A DNA stretch of 64,000 bases from JABDGM01 sp046349975 (GCA_046349975.1 JAXMBH010000025.1:1-64000), one strand, 5' to 3'; positions 37,086 through 46,234 are shown, counted from the first letter of the stretch. Made by a program: numbers and translations. Notes: generated from the letters alone by a model not told the origin.

Positions 37086-38824
37086 AAACCGTTGCTCTCG
37101 GTGCGTCGGCACTGGGATTGTCCGCGGCTTATCCGACCGCGAGCGATGCGTTCGCCTCAACGACGAACCGCCCTGGAAACCCGATCGAACAAGCGGGCGT
37201 CAGATTCTGGTTGGAAAACGCGCTCACGCGAGTCTACCCCAACTCCCTTCCGGGTAGCGCCGCGCCCCTCGTTCTGGTCAGCGCACGGAACGCGAGAGTC
37301 TCGTTTCAGGCTTGTTTTCGCAATCTGCAGGATTGTAGTGTTCGCGTGGGTGCCGCTCTCGGAGACGATTTTCCTGGCGCGACGATTCGGCGAGTCGGTT
37401 ATGTGCCATTGAAACAACTGAACACCGATGTGCCGCTCGATGAAATCGATGGCATCGGCCATGTTCCGGGACTTGTTCCAGATCCACTTTATCCTGAGCA
37501 GACCGCGCATGTCGGTCCTGAGGCGAATGGCGCCTTTTGGATTACACTTTCAGTGCCTGCTGATGCGGAGGTCGGAATCCATGACCTCACGGTCGTTCTG
37601 ACGATCGAAGACACTTTTCGGTTTCCTGGCTGGACGGGTGCGAAGCCCATCAGTGTTCGCTTGCCAGTCAAGCTCGACGTCCGTCGACTCGTCGTGAACC
37701 GTCGCCAAGACTTTCCCGCAACAAACTGGATATCCGCTGATTCGATTTGGGAATATTACAAGATCGAACCCTTTGGAGATCGATTTTGGCAGCTTGCCGA
37801 CGCATATATCAAGAATCTCGTTGATCACAACTTCAACACGATCTATTCGCCCATTTTCAATGCGCGCCACGAGATATTGAAGCGGCCAGCCCAGCTCCTG
37901 CGCGTGCGACGAGTTGCCGATGATCAGTACGAATTCGATTTTAGCGACGTCCGCCGCTGGATCGGCCTCGCGAAAAAACATCAGGCTGACTACGTCGAAT
38001 GGGCACACTTTTTCACACCCGCTCCCACGAGCGGTCGCTACCCACAAAGGATTTTCGAGCGATGGGACAGCCTCGGCAAGCTATTATGGCCCCCCGAAAT
38101 CAGTGCCACTTCGCCTACCTACCGAAAATTCCTGGAGCAATTCCTTCCGCAGTTCGCACAAGTGCTCGACGATGAGAACGTCCGGGATCGTTCGTTCTTC
38201 CATTGTGCCGATGAGCCAGACGGTGATGTACAGATGGCCGACTATCGTAAGGCTCGTGGAATGCTACGCGAGTTGGCGCCTTGGTTAAAAGTGATCGACG
38301 CCATGAGCGATCCGCGCTTCGCCACCGAGGGATTGACCGAAGTGCCCGTGCCGAGCATCGCGACAGCGCACCTGTTTACTGAAGCAAAGTGCCCCGCGTG
38401 GGTCTACTTTTGTTGCGGTCCGCGAGGGCGATTTTTGCAGCGCTTGCACGATACTCCGCTCGCAAAACTGCGGATGGCCGGGTGGTTGTTTTATAAACTG
38501 AATGCCCAAGGCTTTCTGCATTGGGGCCACAACTACTGGTTTAAATTCTGCACGAGCGAGATCGATGATCCGTTTCAAAATGCCGATGTAGGCGCTTGGC
38601 CCGGCTTGCCCTACGGTGACCCGTTCGTCGTTTACCCCGGCGCCGATGGACCGCTTGATTCAATCCGTTGGGAGGTCTTCGCGGAATCGCTGCAAGACTA
38701 TGCTCTGCTTCAAACGGCCGGCATCAACCGCGACAATCCGCTCCTCCTCAATTTGAAAAGCTACGAGGACTTTCCCAAAAGCTCCCAGTGGATCGAGGCC
38801 GCTACAAATAAGATTCTTTCCTGA
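37064..38824 (+). CDS. DUF4091/GH123-like glycoside hydrolase, Tat-exported
   Basis: The ATG at 37064 gives 586 residues starting with a Tat-type signal (MQRREMLKTVALGASALG). The rest parallels the protein at 31836 through its whole length: beta-sandwich, barrel and WEVFAESLQDYALLQTA near the end. The acidic pair is present in HCADEPDGD. The paralogue uses a Sec signal, so the same fold is sent by two export routes. It overlaps the deacetylase-like gene by 22 bp. Substrate is unknown. Confidence 0.82.
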   Translation: MQRREMLKTVALGASALGLSAAYPTASDAFASTTNRPGNPIEQAGVRFWLENALTRVYPNSLPGSAAPLVLVSARNARVSFQACFRNLQDCSVRVGAALGDDFPGATIRRVGYVPLKQLNTDVPLDEIDGIGHVPGLVPDPLYPEQTAHVGPEANGAFWITLSVPADAEVGIHDLTVVLTIEDTFRFPGWTGAKPISVRLPVKLDVRRLVVNRRQDFPATNWISADSIWEYYKIEPFGDRFWQLADAYIKNLVDHNFNTIYSPIFNARHEILKRPAQLLRVRRVADDQYEFDFSDVRRWIGLAKKHQADYVEWAHFFTPAPTSGRYPQRIFERWDSLGKLLWPPEISATSPTYRKFLEQFLPQFAQVLDDENVRDRSFFHCADEPDGDVQMADYRKARGMLRELAPWLKVIDAMSDPRFATEGLTEVPVPSIATAHLFTEAKCPAWVYFCCGPRGRFLQRLHDTPLAKLRMAGWLFYKLNAQGFLHWGHNYWFKFCTSEIDDPFQNADVGAWPGLPYGDPFVVYPGADGPLDSIRWEVFAESLQDYALLQTAGINRDNPLLLNLKSYEDFPKSSQWIEAATNKILS

Positions 38825-38940
38825 CGAACCACGCGCACCAGTGATATCGCCACGACCGAATCAGCGTCCCGTGATCCGCGTCGCCGCGCCCGCAATCATC
38901 ACTTTTCTCCTTGCGAACGCTTTGCAGCCAGTGGACTCGT

Positions 38941-39104
38941 GGCAGCTATCCTGCTGGCTTCAATTTCGATCCCTCTGGCCGGTTCTTATATTGTTGCAGC
39001 CAAAACAGCGACAATATTGCTGCGTTCCGAGTTGATCCCAAAACTGGCGACTTAGAACCGATCACTTCACACCGGTCGGCAATCCACTGTTGGTCGTCTT
39101 TTGG
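38941..39104 (+). pseudogene. C-terminal remnant of a lactonase-type beta-propeller gene
   Basis: One frame reads GFNFDPSGRFLYCCSQNSD and then FRVDPKTGDLEP; the continuation shifts frame and reads HFTPVGNPLLVVF. Together they match the last blade of the YbhE/6-phosphogluconolactonase-like lactonase family. No signal peptide or earlier blades are visible upstream, so only about 50 codons survive with a frameshift near 39062. An intact member of the family lies at 62750. Confidence 0.6.
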
Positions 39105-39171
39105 AATCTGGCGGATCGCTGGCCGAACCCCCTCCAGATCGCAGCCGAACGACGCGAATGGTTTACGAACC

Positions 39172-41442
39172 TCAGCGTTTTACCGCGACGCAGTGAAGGC
39201 GGAACGGGGCCCGTTGGCTGGAAATGTCTAGCATGTTGCGTTGGACTAGCGGAACCACCTGCGAGCCAATCGCGGCCGATTCCAGCACATACTCGTCGGG
39301 AAGCCGCAGTCTCAGGAGCGTTGTCTTGGGCGCATGGGCGGGCGGCTCTATCTCGACAATTAGTTCGCCCCGCGACAGTGCCGAAGTCACGTTGACCGAA
39401 ATCGCTCCGAAAGCCGTTGGCGCATTTTCCAGCTTGAGCGTTTTTCCATCGGCAAGCCACGACCGCGGCGTAGCGAAAAGGAGTCGCAGAGTTTCGGGTG
39501 TTCCGTCGTCGTCCATATCTTGATCTTGCATTAACAGTTCGCGAAGCGTGGTCAGAAAAAACGCGTTGCCAGATGCATTGGGCGGGAGATACATCCCGCG
39601 TCCACGGGAATCAATGGGAATTAGACCCGATCCTTCGCCACCAACGAAAGTATCGCGCGTAAAGCCCTGCGCAAGCTTTCCGTAGAAAGAGACAAGGGCG
39701 CGATCCACGTCATCGCGCTTAAGCAAGGCCTGCACATAGCGAAGCGAGTAAAGATCGTCGACACCGTTCTCGTTTGCAAACAAGCCCGAGTGCTGGTGGA
39801 AACGCATCATCCCCATGGCGATTCCGCCGTGTTGATGCAAGTAATCAATGGCCGTGCGCGTGCGACGTTCATCAAGAATCCCCGATCCTAACACATACGG
39901 CATTAGTAAATTCCAATAGCTTCCGGTGACGTCGGCCGTGATCGGGTCATGAGGCTTTTCGGCGCCGAACAAAGCAACGGGAACGAAGGGCGGCGTCGTG
40001 TCGCGCACTTCGCTTTTGTCGAGGGCGGCCAGAATAGCGGTGCGAAATTTCGCGGCCTCGCTGGCGATCTTCTGGGCTTCCTCCCGCTCGCCGATATCCT
40101 GCAGGACCGCCGCGATATCGCGCAAGCCCCGCCAAGAATTCGCGTTAGAATTGAGCGACGTCACCTTGGTTGCGATGTCTCCCGCGAAGTTTTCCGGTGG
40201 GAGCAGGCCGTCGGCCGGCTGACGCCCGTTCAAAATGCGATCCACGCTCGCACGCCACAGTTCACGCCTCGCACGGACATAGTCGGCGTCGCGCGTGAGC
40301 CAATAAACATGGCAAAGGAGCTGCAATTTGAATGCAGCATCATGGTAGTCCAGGCCAGCCTGCTCGTAACGCAGCAGCGGGTTCGTCATCGCTTTAGCCG
40401 TATCGAGCAACCCAAACGTCAAAAGAGCTCGGACCGCGTCACCGCTTTCGGCCTCGAAAAGTTGGGTGTAAGCGTTGCCCGCACTGTATGTCATCTCGTC
40501 GCCGGTGGCTAACATCAAATTGGCGACGATGACAGCCTTCCACGCGCGATTGACCAGCTCTTCCGCGACAGTCAGCCGCATGCAGCGAGCTAACTGGGCG
40601 TTCCACGCCGCCAGGGTATGGGTATGAAGCGTGTCGTAGGTTGTACTGTCGAGCGGCCCAAGGTGCGCATGTTCAAGCGGTACGCTGCAAATCGCGATCG
40701 CGAGAGGCGTGCCCCCTTGCAGCTCCGCAGTCAACTGCATGGTATCGCCCTGAAATGACCAGCCCTGGCCGAACCAAGCAACCACTTGCCCGGCGGCATT
40801 GAGAAGCGTGCTGCCCTGTTGAGTTAGCTTGCCCGTGGCGCTTTGCAACCGGACGCGCAGTGGGGTGGAAGACGCCCCGTTCCCCGTCAGTATAAAACGA
40901 ACTGCGACGACCGCGTGATCGGAGAATGGCGAGTCTGTTGGAACGAACGACTCTTGCACAATCGATCCCTGGTTGTGCTGATAGCGCAGCCTACAAACCG
41001 GCAGGCAACCGTTCTCATACTGCGGGCCTTGCAGCCTTGTCACGTCGGCGCCGAATGGCTCGTCGTTCTGACCAACGTAGAAAGTTGCTTCTAACGGAAA
41101 TCGCGCCCACCGACCTTCCGGAGACGTCGTGGAATTGACGTTGATCCCGCTGCCGTTGCTTATCAATCGCGATTTGTGCGAACCAAACGGCGCGGCAAGT
41201 ACGATCGGGTAGTGGCGGAATGAAGCGTCGACATAGCGCAACGGAGGTAGCAGCTGTTCAAAGAACGAGTAAGACGGACCGCTTCGCTGGCGCATGGCCA
41301 ACTCGCCCCAGAGGTCCGTTCGCGCCGCCAGCGCCTGCTCGACACTGGGCCAATCCCGCTCTGGCCGTGCGGGAGAAGCGGTCTCCCCAAAAGTTGGCCA
41401 GGTCCATAGGACAATAACGATCAGGATCGAAATCATTCTCAT
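39172..41442 (-). CDS. Exported six-hairpin glycosidase-like protein
   Basis: The start at 41442 is preceded on the minus strand by AAAAAGGTG and gives 756 residues with a short signal (MISILIVIVLWTWPTFGETA). An N-terminal beta-sandwich (about 40-290) is followed by an alpha/alpha barrel (about 300-680; GLDYHDAAFKLQLLCHVYW). A C-terminal beta domain follows, with a Ca-site-like DQDMDDDGTPE. It resembles the two other barrel proteins of the cluster but is transcribed towards them. Confidence 0.72.
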   Translation of the reverse strand: MRMISILIVIVLWTWPTFGETASPARPERDWPSVEQALAARTDLWGELAMRQRSGPSYSFFEQLLPPLRYVDASFRHYPIVLAAPFGSHKSRLISNGSGINVNSTTSPEGRWARFPLEATFYVGQNDEPFGADVTRLQGPQYENGCLPVCRLRYQHNQGSIVQESFVPTDSPFSDHAVVAVRFILTGNGASSTPLRVRLQSATGKLTQQGSTLLNAAGQVVAWFGQGWSFQGDTMQLTAELQGGTPLAIAICSVPLEHAHLGPLDSTTYDTLHTHTLAAWNAQLARCMRLTVAEELVNRAWKAVIVANLMLATGDEMTYSAGNAYTQLFEAESGDAVRALLTFGLLDTAKAMTNPLLRYEQAGLDYHDAAFKLQLLCHVYWLTRDADYVRARRELWRASVDRILNGRQPADGLLPPENFAGDIATKVTSLNSNANSWRGLRDIAAVLQDIGEREEAQKIASEAAKFRTAILAALDKSEVRDTTPPFVPVALFGAEKPHDPITADVTGSYWNLLMPYVLGSGILDERRTRTAIDYLHQHGGIAMGMMRFHQHSGLFANENGVDDLYSLRYVQALLKRDDVDRALVSFYGKLAQGFTRDTFVGGEGSGLIPIDSRGRGMYLPPNASGNAFFLTTLRELLMQDQDMDDDGTPETLRLLFATPRSWLADGKTLKLENAPTAFGAISVNVTSALSRGELIVEIEPPAHAPKTTLLRLRLPDEYVLESAAIGSQVVPLVQRNMLDISSQRAPFRLHCVAVKR

Positions 41443-41667
41443 TTCGGCACCTTTTTTAGCTTGCCGCGCAGTCTGAACGGATATTCTAAGCCGATCCGCT
41501 TCGTCACTTTCGCACACCAACGTGTCATCGTGCATCAATGACTAGCCATCTTTGAGTGAACCTAGTCCGATCTTTCCACCGCTCTGAATAAGAGAATTGA
41601 TATTAGTGAACTTCACTCCAACTTGGCGCCAAATGGAATGCAGGGAATTCGGTTTTTCCGGCCAGGA

Positions 41668-41930
41668 CTACCTGGCGGCAAAAATCGTTAACTCATGGGG
41701 TATGTGGTCTAGTGCGCTGTGGGGACGATCATCATTGTAATGTTCTCTCCACAGGTCAATCCGTTCCTGCGCGTCCTCCATGCTCAGTAACCAGTGCTGG
41801 TTGAAACACTCTTGCCAGACTTCCCATTAAACGACTCGATGAACGCATTATCGGTGGGCGCTCCAACGCGGCTGAGCGTCATCAGCCGCGTTCGTCCTGC
41901 TCGGCATAGTCCTAATAGCGGAACGTGACG
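41668..41930 (-). pseudogene. IS3-family transposase OrfB remnant
   Basis: On the minus strand one frame reads LMTLSRVGAPTDNAFIESFN, the DDE-transposase segment with the catalytic Glu. A one-base loss then shifts the frame, and the rest reads ECFNQHWLLSMEDAQERIDL and continues through HYNDDRPHSAL to a stop at 41668. This is the classical C-terminus of IS3-family integrase-core transposases. The upstream part is missing or too decayed to follow. Possible stop codons also interrupt the part before 41885. Confidence 0.8.
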
Positions 41931-41988
41931 CGGCCAGCACAGTAGCGGGACAGTCGACTATTGACGATGGCCGCGAAGCGGTTTAGTT

Positions 41989-42110
41989 GTGTGCCCAGCA
42001 TGTTCGATAGCTTGGGGGTGAAAGTCCCAAAATCGAGTGGCCCGCAGATCAACTCAATGGCTGGATCACGAGAACCACGGCTGCGGATACGCCACGGGAG
42101 ATCCGTACGT
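41989..42110 (+). mobile_element. Possible group II intron 5' end (fragment)
   Basis: The sequence starts GTGTGCCCAGC and soon has GGGGGTGAAAGTCCC, the combination seen at the 5' end and in domain I of bacterial group II introns. No reverse-transcriptase frame follows and no 3' end was recognised, so at most about 120 nt remain. The right limit given is approximate. Identification is by motif only. Confidence 0.4.
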
Positions 42111-42169
42111 CACTCCCGAAGCACCGTTTAGTTCGTTGTGAACGCGAGTGGTTCCGAGCCTACCTTCAG

Positions 42170-43080
42170 TTGAAGGCATCAAGGATGGTGTCATTCGATT
42201 CCATGGACGGGATTGCATTTGCGGAAGATGCGCTTGTTCAAGCGGTCTCAGGGCATGCTGAACGTCAAGCAGAACTTACGGCAAGGTGGCTATCTTCCGT
42301 TGGTTATTGTGGCAAATCTCTCAACGTCCCGGCCGCATTCTTAATGGAACTCGCCGCAGTTCTACAAGTGCAGCAGTGGGAGCGACAAGGCAAGCCACAA
42401 CCATGTGGACGGATTAACGGCAACCAAGTTTGTCCTCAGCTGCATCCGCCAAAAACTCTTTTCGCTCATGCCGCGTTAGAGCAGCGCCTCAGTGAAATGG
42501 CAGCCGCAAATGCCGCCAAAACACGATTGAAATCATCGTCTCAGGCTCCCGCTGTCGAGCTTGCACGTGTTCAGCAGGAGATTCAGCTTGCTACGAAAAA
42601 CCTGGCCCGCGCGCAAAATGATGAACAGTATCAGGCGATTTCAAGTCAATTCGATCAGTTGGAATTGCGGGAAAAGTCACTTGCCGCCCAGTCGGCCGAA
42701 GTCAATTCAGCGCGTGCCGAAAACACGCCAGTTGACGTGAAAGCCATTGTGTCCTCTTTCAACAAGTTATTGGCGCTTGCGAGCGAGTCAACCAACTTGG
42801 CGTTGGCAGGGGCGCCATTCAGCGGGCTGATGCGAAGCTTTTCCTTGCATTTCTTCCGACCGCTGTAAAAAAGCGAACGCTGAACAAGCTTGTCAGCGGT
42901 GTCATTACACTTGGCGGCGGTAGGCCTCCGATCGAAGTAAATAAGGGTCCAACGGGCCGAGACAGAGTGAAAGCCCTACCGAAGGTCTCGTACAGTGTTG
43001 AAAGTGACACCGGTCAACCGATAACTTGTAGCGAATCACCAACTGTTTCCGATCACGAGGGAAAATCGTTAGGAAATTTG
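42170..43080 (+). pseudogene. Decayed site-specific recombinase (probable serine recombinase C-terminal part)
   Basis: The longest frame (42170-42868, 232 codons) has a coiled-coil-like stretch (VELARVQQEIQLATKNLARA) but its ends do not look native. Pieces of a recombinase zinc-ribbon appear split over frames: CGKSLN in one frame and FYKCSSGSDKASHNHVDG in another around 42310-42420. The end continues in a third frame with LFLAFLPTAVKKRTLNKLVSG and GGGRPPIEVNKGPTGRD (42840-42985). This suggests several frameshifts in a large serine recombinase gene. It stands directly beside the tRNA fragment, where an integrase gene would be expected. Confidence 0.4.
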
Positions 43081-43123
43081 AATCGGGCCGACTGGATTCG
43101 AACCAGCGACCTTTGACCGCCAG
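43081..43123 (-). repeat. tRNA-Pro 3'-end duplication (attachment-site-like)
   Basis: The first 34 bp are identical to 46646-46679, which covers the acceptor 3' strand, T-arm and variable region of the tRNA-Pro gene. The match continues weakly for nine more bases with one deletion and one change. Orientation is the same as the intact tRNA. Such a copy is the usual trace of integration at a tRNA 3' end. Confidence 0.8.
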
Positions 43124-43453
43124 ACGATCGGGCAGAATTGCAAGGTAATGCGTAAGTGCCGAAACATCAGCCACTTCCGATCAACGTAGCTTTCACGTTC
43201 TTGTCACGCAAGTGCTTTGCTTATCGTCGCGTCGCGCGCGTTTCTCTGCACTAGCGCTGCACTAGCCGGAGGCGGTTGTGAATTCGCCTCTTCAAGAAAA
43301 TGGACGTTGAGCGACGGCGTCAGATGGCAAATCAGTTTCGCATTAATCCAAACAGCTTTGGCGCGCCGGCAGGATCCATCTCGGTTCGTTTGAACCAAGC
43401 GGCTTCAGCACATAGCTTTCGTCGCACGGCTGTGTCGGACGGCAGCAAACGAT
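43124..43453. other. Unassigned stretch inside the tRNA-Pro island
   Basis: No complete gene is supported. A minus-strand frame (43204-43398) ends with a protein-like run, SLNVHFLEEANSQPPPASAA, but has no upstream continuation and no recognised family. It may be the end of a lost gene. Confidence 0.3.
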
Positions 43454-44326
43454 TTAACCGACCTGACCGATCCGCCCTTGTTCATCGACATCCCACTCGC
43501 CCACCAAGGGAGGACCAAGCAGCTGCATGCCATGGTCGGCGAAAAGTTTGCCGAGCTCGTCAAGCGTGAGCGCTTCATGGATTGCTGGGCTGCCTGAGTA
43601 CTTGCCGACCTCGCGAAAGAACTTCTCTATCTGGCCGGCGGGTTGATACGTATCAATTAACTTGACAGGTTGCTTGCCCGAGGCAGCCCAGGCGTGCGGC
43701 ACGTTACGCGGGAGAAAGACCGTCTCACCGCGCGTGGCCTGGAACTTCTCTTCGCCGACGACGAAATTCAACTCGCCATCCAGGATGTAAATCCACTCAT
43801 CCTGGTCGGGGTGCGAATGTTTTGGGCCGCAGCTACTGCCCGTGAATTCAAAAACGCACATGGCGTCGGCGGTGTCCTGGCCTGAAATCTTGCAATCGAT
43901 CGGCTCAAGCCCGAGCCGCGTCAACTCTTCGAATCGGTCTTTTCCCGCAGCCACGCTAAAGCCGGCAAACATCTCTTCGCTGGTCATCGGTTCGGTTCCC
44001 TGCAAGTGCTCGATGGTTTTGTCAACGGTTTCGACGAGGGTGCGCATGCGGGCGAGCTTGTTCTGCATGAGCTCCCGGTGCGTCTTAAGCGCCGCGAGAA
44101 AGTCAAAATCGTCCCGACTGAGGATCTGTTTGATTTGCTTCAGCTCAAAGCCGAGCTCGCGATAAAAAAGAATTTGCTGCAGCTTCAGGAGTTGCGGTTC
44201 TTCGTAGATGCGGTAGCTGTTGGCGCCTTGATAGGCCGGCTTGAGCAAACCGGTTTCGTCGTAAAAGTGCAGCGTACGGACAGTCACGCCAGACATTTCG
44301 GCGATTTGTTTCACAGTGTAGGACAT
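43454..44326 (-). CDS. MerR-family regulator fused to a cupin domain
   Basis: The 290-residue protein has an N-terminal MerR winged helix (YTVKQIAEMSGVTVRTLHFYD; residues 2-70) and a helical linker of the TipA type (about 75-130). A cupin domain follows (about 170-250) with HSHPDQDEWIYILDGEL and GETVFLPRNVPHAW. The cupin keeps histidines and a glutamate in the metal positions. It likely senses a small molecule through the cupin and controls nearby genes. A 28-bp gap separates its start from the end of the following PEP-CTERM gene on the same strand. Confidence 0.87.
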   Translation of the reverse strand: MSYTVKQIAEMSGVTVRTLHFYDETGLLKPAYQGANSYRIYEEPQLLKLQQILFYRELGFELKQIKQILSRDDFDFLAALKTHRELMQNKLARMRTLVETVDKTIEHLQGTEPMTSEEMFAGFSVAAGKDRFEELTRLGLEPIDCKISGQDTADAMCVFEFTGSSCGPKHSHPDQDEWIYILDGELNFVVGEEKFQATRGETVFLPRNVPHAWAASGKQPVKLIDTYQPAGQIEKFFREVGKYSGSPAIHEALTLDELGKLFADHGMQLLGPPLVGEWDVDEQGRIGQVG

Positions 44327-44353
44327 CGCTATTCCCCGGTGAGTACAACTTGA

Positions 44354-45556
44354 TCATAAGGGCAAGCGAGGCCGCACAAAGGTCCGTCTCTTATTTCGTC
44401 GCAAAGCGACTAGTGGCAGACCGATCCCCAACAGCGCGAAGCTCGCCGGCTCGGGAACGGTGTTGATCCAAAGAATCGCTTCCGAGCGACCGAGCGTGTT
44501 GTTGTACGCAGCGCCCGCGACCTGGATCGTGTGCCCGTCGGTCCAGACGCCAAACGCGTTGGACCCGATGTAGTTGGCAGAAAGGAACGACTCCAGGTCC
44601 ACCCAGGACTCGGGAGTACCGTGCCAAAAGGCGGCGCTGGCATTGCCACACGCGAGAACGTCGCAGAATTGCGCAGTCGATTGGCCTACCTGGTACCCAT
44701 CAAACGCGGCGTTGGCCCACGATGCGCTGTAGATGGTCGAGGTGTCTGGGTTGAGATCCACCCACGACTCAGCCGTGCCATTCCAATAGCCGGCGTGATC
44801 GACTTCAACCCCGAACACATTATACGTTACAGTGCCTACTTGTTGTCCGCGGTGAACGGCAGTGGCCACGGAACCAACAATCGGAAAGGCGCCTAAGGTG
44901 GGTGCCGGCTCTAGGTCCACCCAGCTCGCTGCCGTGCCCGTCCACAGGCTGGCGTGGTTGTGGGTGCCGAATATTGCCGCAAAGCCGACCTGCTGATTGC
45001 CGTCCAACCCGTATGCGATCGACCTACCGGCGCCCGCTGGATTCAGATCCACCCATGATGCGGCTGTGCCGGTCCACAGGCTGGCGTGCTCAAGGTGCAA
45101 CGTAGGGGTAGCGACCGGCACCACCCAACCCACCTGTTGATTTCCGCGAATGGCTCGCGCCTCTGAAGAGTCCGTCCCAGCGGGCTGGAGGTCCACGTAT
45201 GAGTTGGCAGCGCCACTCCAGATCACGGCGTGCCCATTCCCTTCGGGGAAAAAAAAGAGCTGACCAACTTGCTTGCCCTTGGCGACGCCATATGCCTGGG
45301 AGAAGGTATCAGGTGGATTAAGGCTGACGAACGAACCGGCCGTGCCGCTCCACACGGCCGAGGTTGCGGCTCCATCCTCGTTGCGACCGACATATCCGAC
45401 CTGCTGTCCATCAGCGAGGCCGAACAGGGCCGAGCTATTCTGAACGCCGGCGGGATGGAGATTGACATAGGTCCACTCGCCGCGGGCCGTCGAGATCGAC
45501 ATAACGACCGCGATCATGAGCGTTGCCAGAACAAATAGCCACGGATGGATTTTCAT
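44354..45556 (-). CDS. HAF-repeat PEP-CTERM surface protein
   Basis: The start at 45556 follows AAAGGAAAG on the minus strand and gives 400 residues. After a signal peptide (LFVLATLMIAVVMSIST) come seven repeats of about 43-53 residues. Each has the core LWTGTAASWVDLNP followed by a QQVG motif, the HAF-like extracellular repeat thought to build a beta-propeller. The C-terminus is a PEP-CTERM signal (VPEPASFALLGIGLPLV, then RRNKRR). It lies inside the tRNA-Pro island. Role unknown. Confidence 0.82.
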   Translation of the reverse strand: MKIHPWLFVLATLMIAVVMSISTARGEWTYVNLHPAGVQNSSALFGLADGQQVGYVGRNEDGAATSAVWSGTAGSFVSLNPPDTFSQAYGVAKGKQVGQLFFFPEGNGHAVIWSGAANSYVDLQPAGTDSSEARAIRGNQQVGWVVPVATPTLHLEHASLWTGTAASWVDLNPAGAGRSIAYGLDGNQQVGFAAIFGTHNHASLWTGTAASWVDLEPAPTLGAFPIVGSVATAVHRGQQVGTVTYNVFGVEVDHAGYWNGTAESWVDLNPDTSTIYSASWANAAFDGYQVGQSTAQFCDVLACGNASAAFWHGTPESWVDLESFLSANYIGSNAFGVWTDGHTIQVAGAAYNNTLGRSEAILWINTVPEPASFALLGIGLPLVALRRNKRRTFVRPRLPL

Positions 45557-45799
45557 GGAGCTTTCCTTTAGCGTTTTGTCGCCGCAGTCGTCCACTAATA
45601 TGCCGGCCAGGCGACTTGAATAACCGTGCATCCATTGCATGATCCGGGATGACGTAACGTGAGGGTCAAGAGAAAATTCCACGCCCTGGCAGAATATTAA
45701 AGAAACAAGCGGAAGGACGTCGAACCACTTGTGCGGTCAGGCCGCTATCTTGGCTAAAATATGTTGCCAGCGTCCGTCGGCGTTTAGGAATACCGCAAG

Positions 45800-46234
45800 A
45801 TGTTGAAGACTCTCTCCATCATTTGCTACTTCGCCATGGTGGGAGGAATCCTTGGGCTTCTAACTTCTCATAGCCTTCTTTCGCCTTCACCGTTCGTCAT
45901 CTTGCTCCAGGCGTTGGCGCTGTTGCTGTTCTTTTGGGCGCGCGTAACCTTCGGGCTGCGGAGCTATCACACGGCGGCTAATCCGACAGCCGGAGGCCTC
46001 GTAAGATGCGGGCCATATCGGTATATACGGCACCCGATCTATGCCGCGTTTTGTCTGTTCAGTTGGGCTGGGATTGCCGCCCACTGGTCATGGCCGGCAG
46101 CTGCGTGGGGCGCCTTGATTCTGAGTAGCGCAATGTTGCGCATGTTTTGCGAGGAGATTTTGGTCGCAGAGCGCTATCCCGAGTACAAGCAATACGCCGC
46201 GAAGACCTGGCGCGTGGTCCCCTACCTCTTTTAA
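45800..46234 (+). CDS. Isoprenylcysteine carboxyl methyltransferase-like membrane protein
   Basis: The 144-residue protein has four hydrophobic segments and the ICMT/PEMT signature: GLVRCGPYRYIRHPIY around residues 63-78, and EEILVAERYPEYKQYA near the C-terminus. Bacterial members methylate lipids or unknown small substrates at the membrane with S-adenosylmethionine. It is a single gene in the island with no operon partner. Confidence 0.85.
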   Translation: MLKTLSIICYFAMVGGILGLLTSHSLLSPSPFVILLQALALLLFFWARVTFGLRSYHTAANPTAGGLVRCGPYRYIRHPIYAAFCLFSWAGIAAHWSWPAAAWGALILSSAMLRMFCEEILVAERYPEYKQYAAKTWRVVPYLF

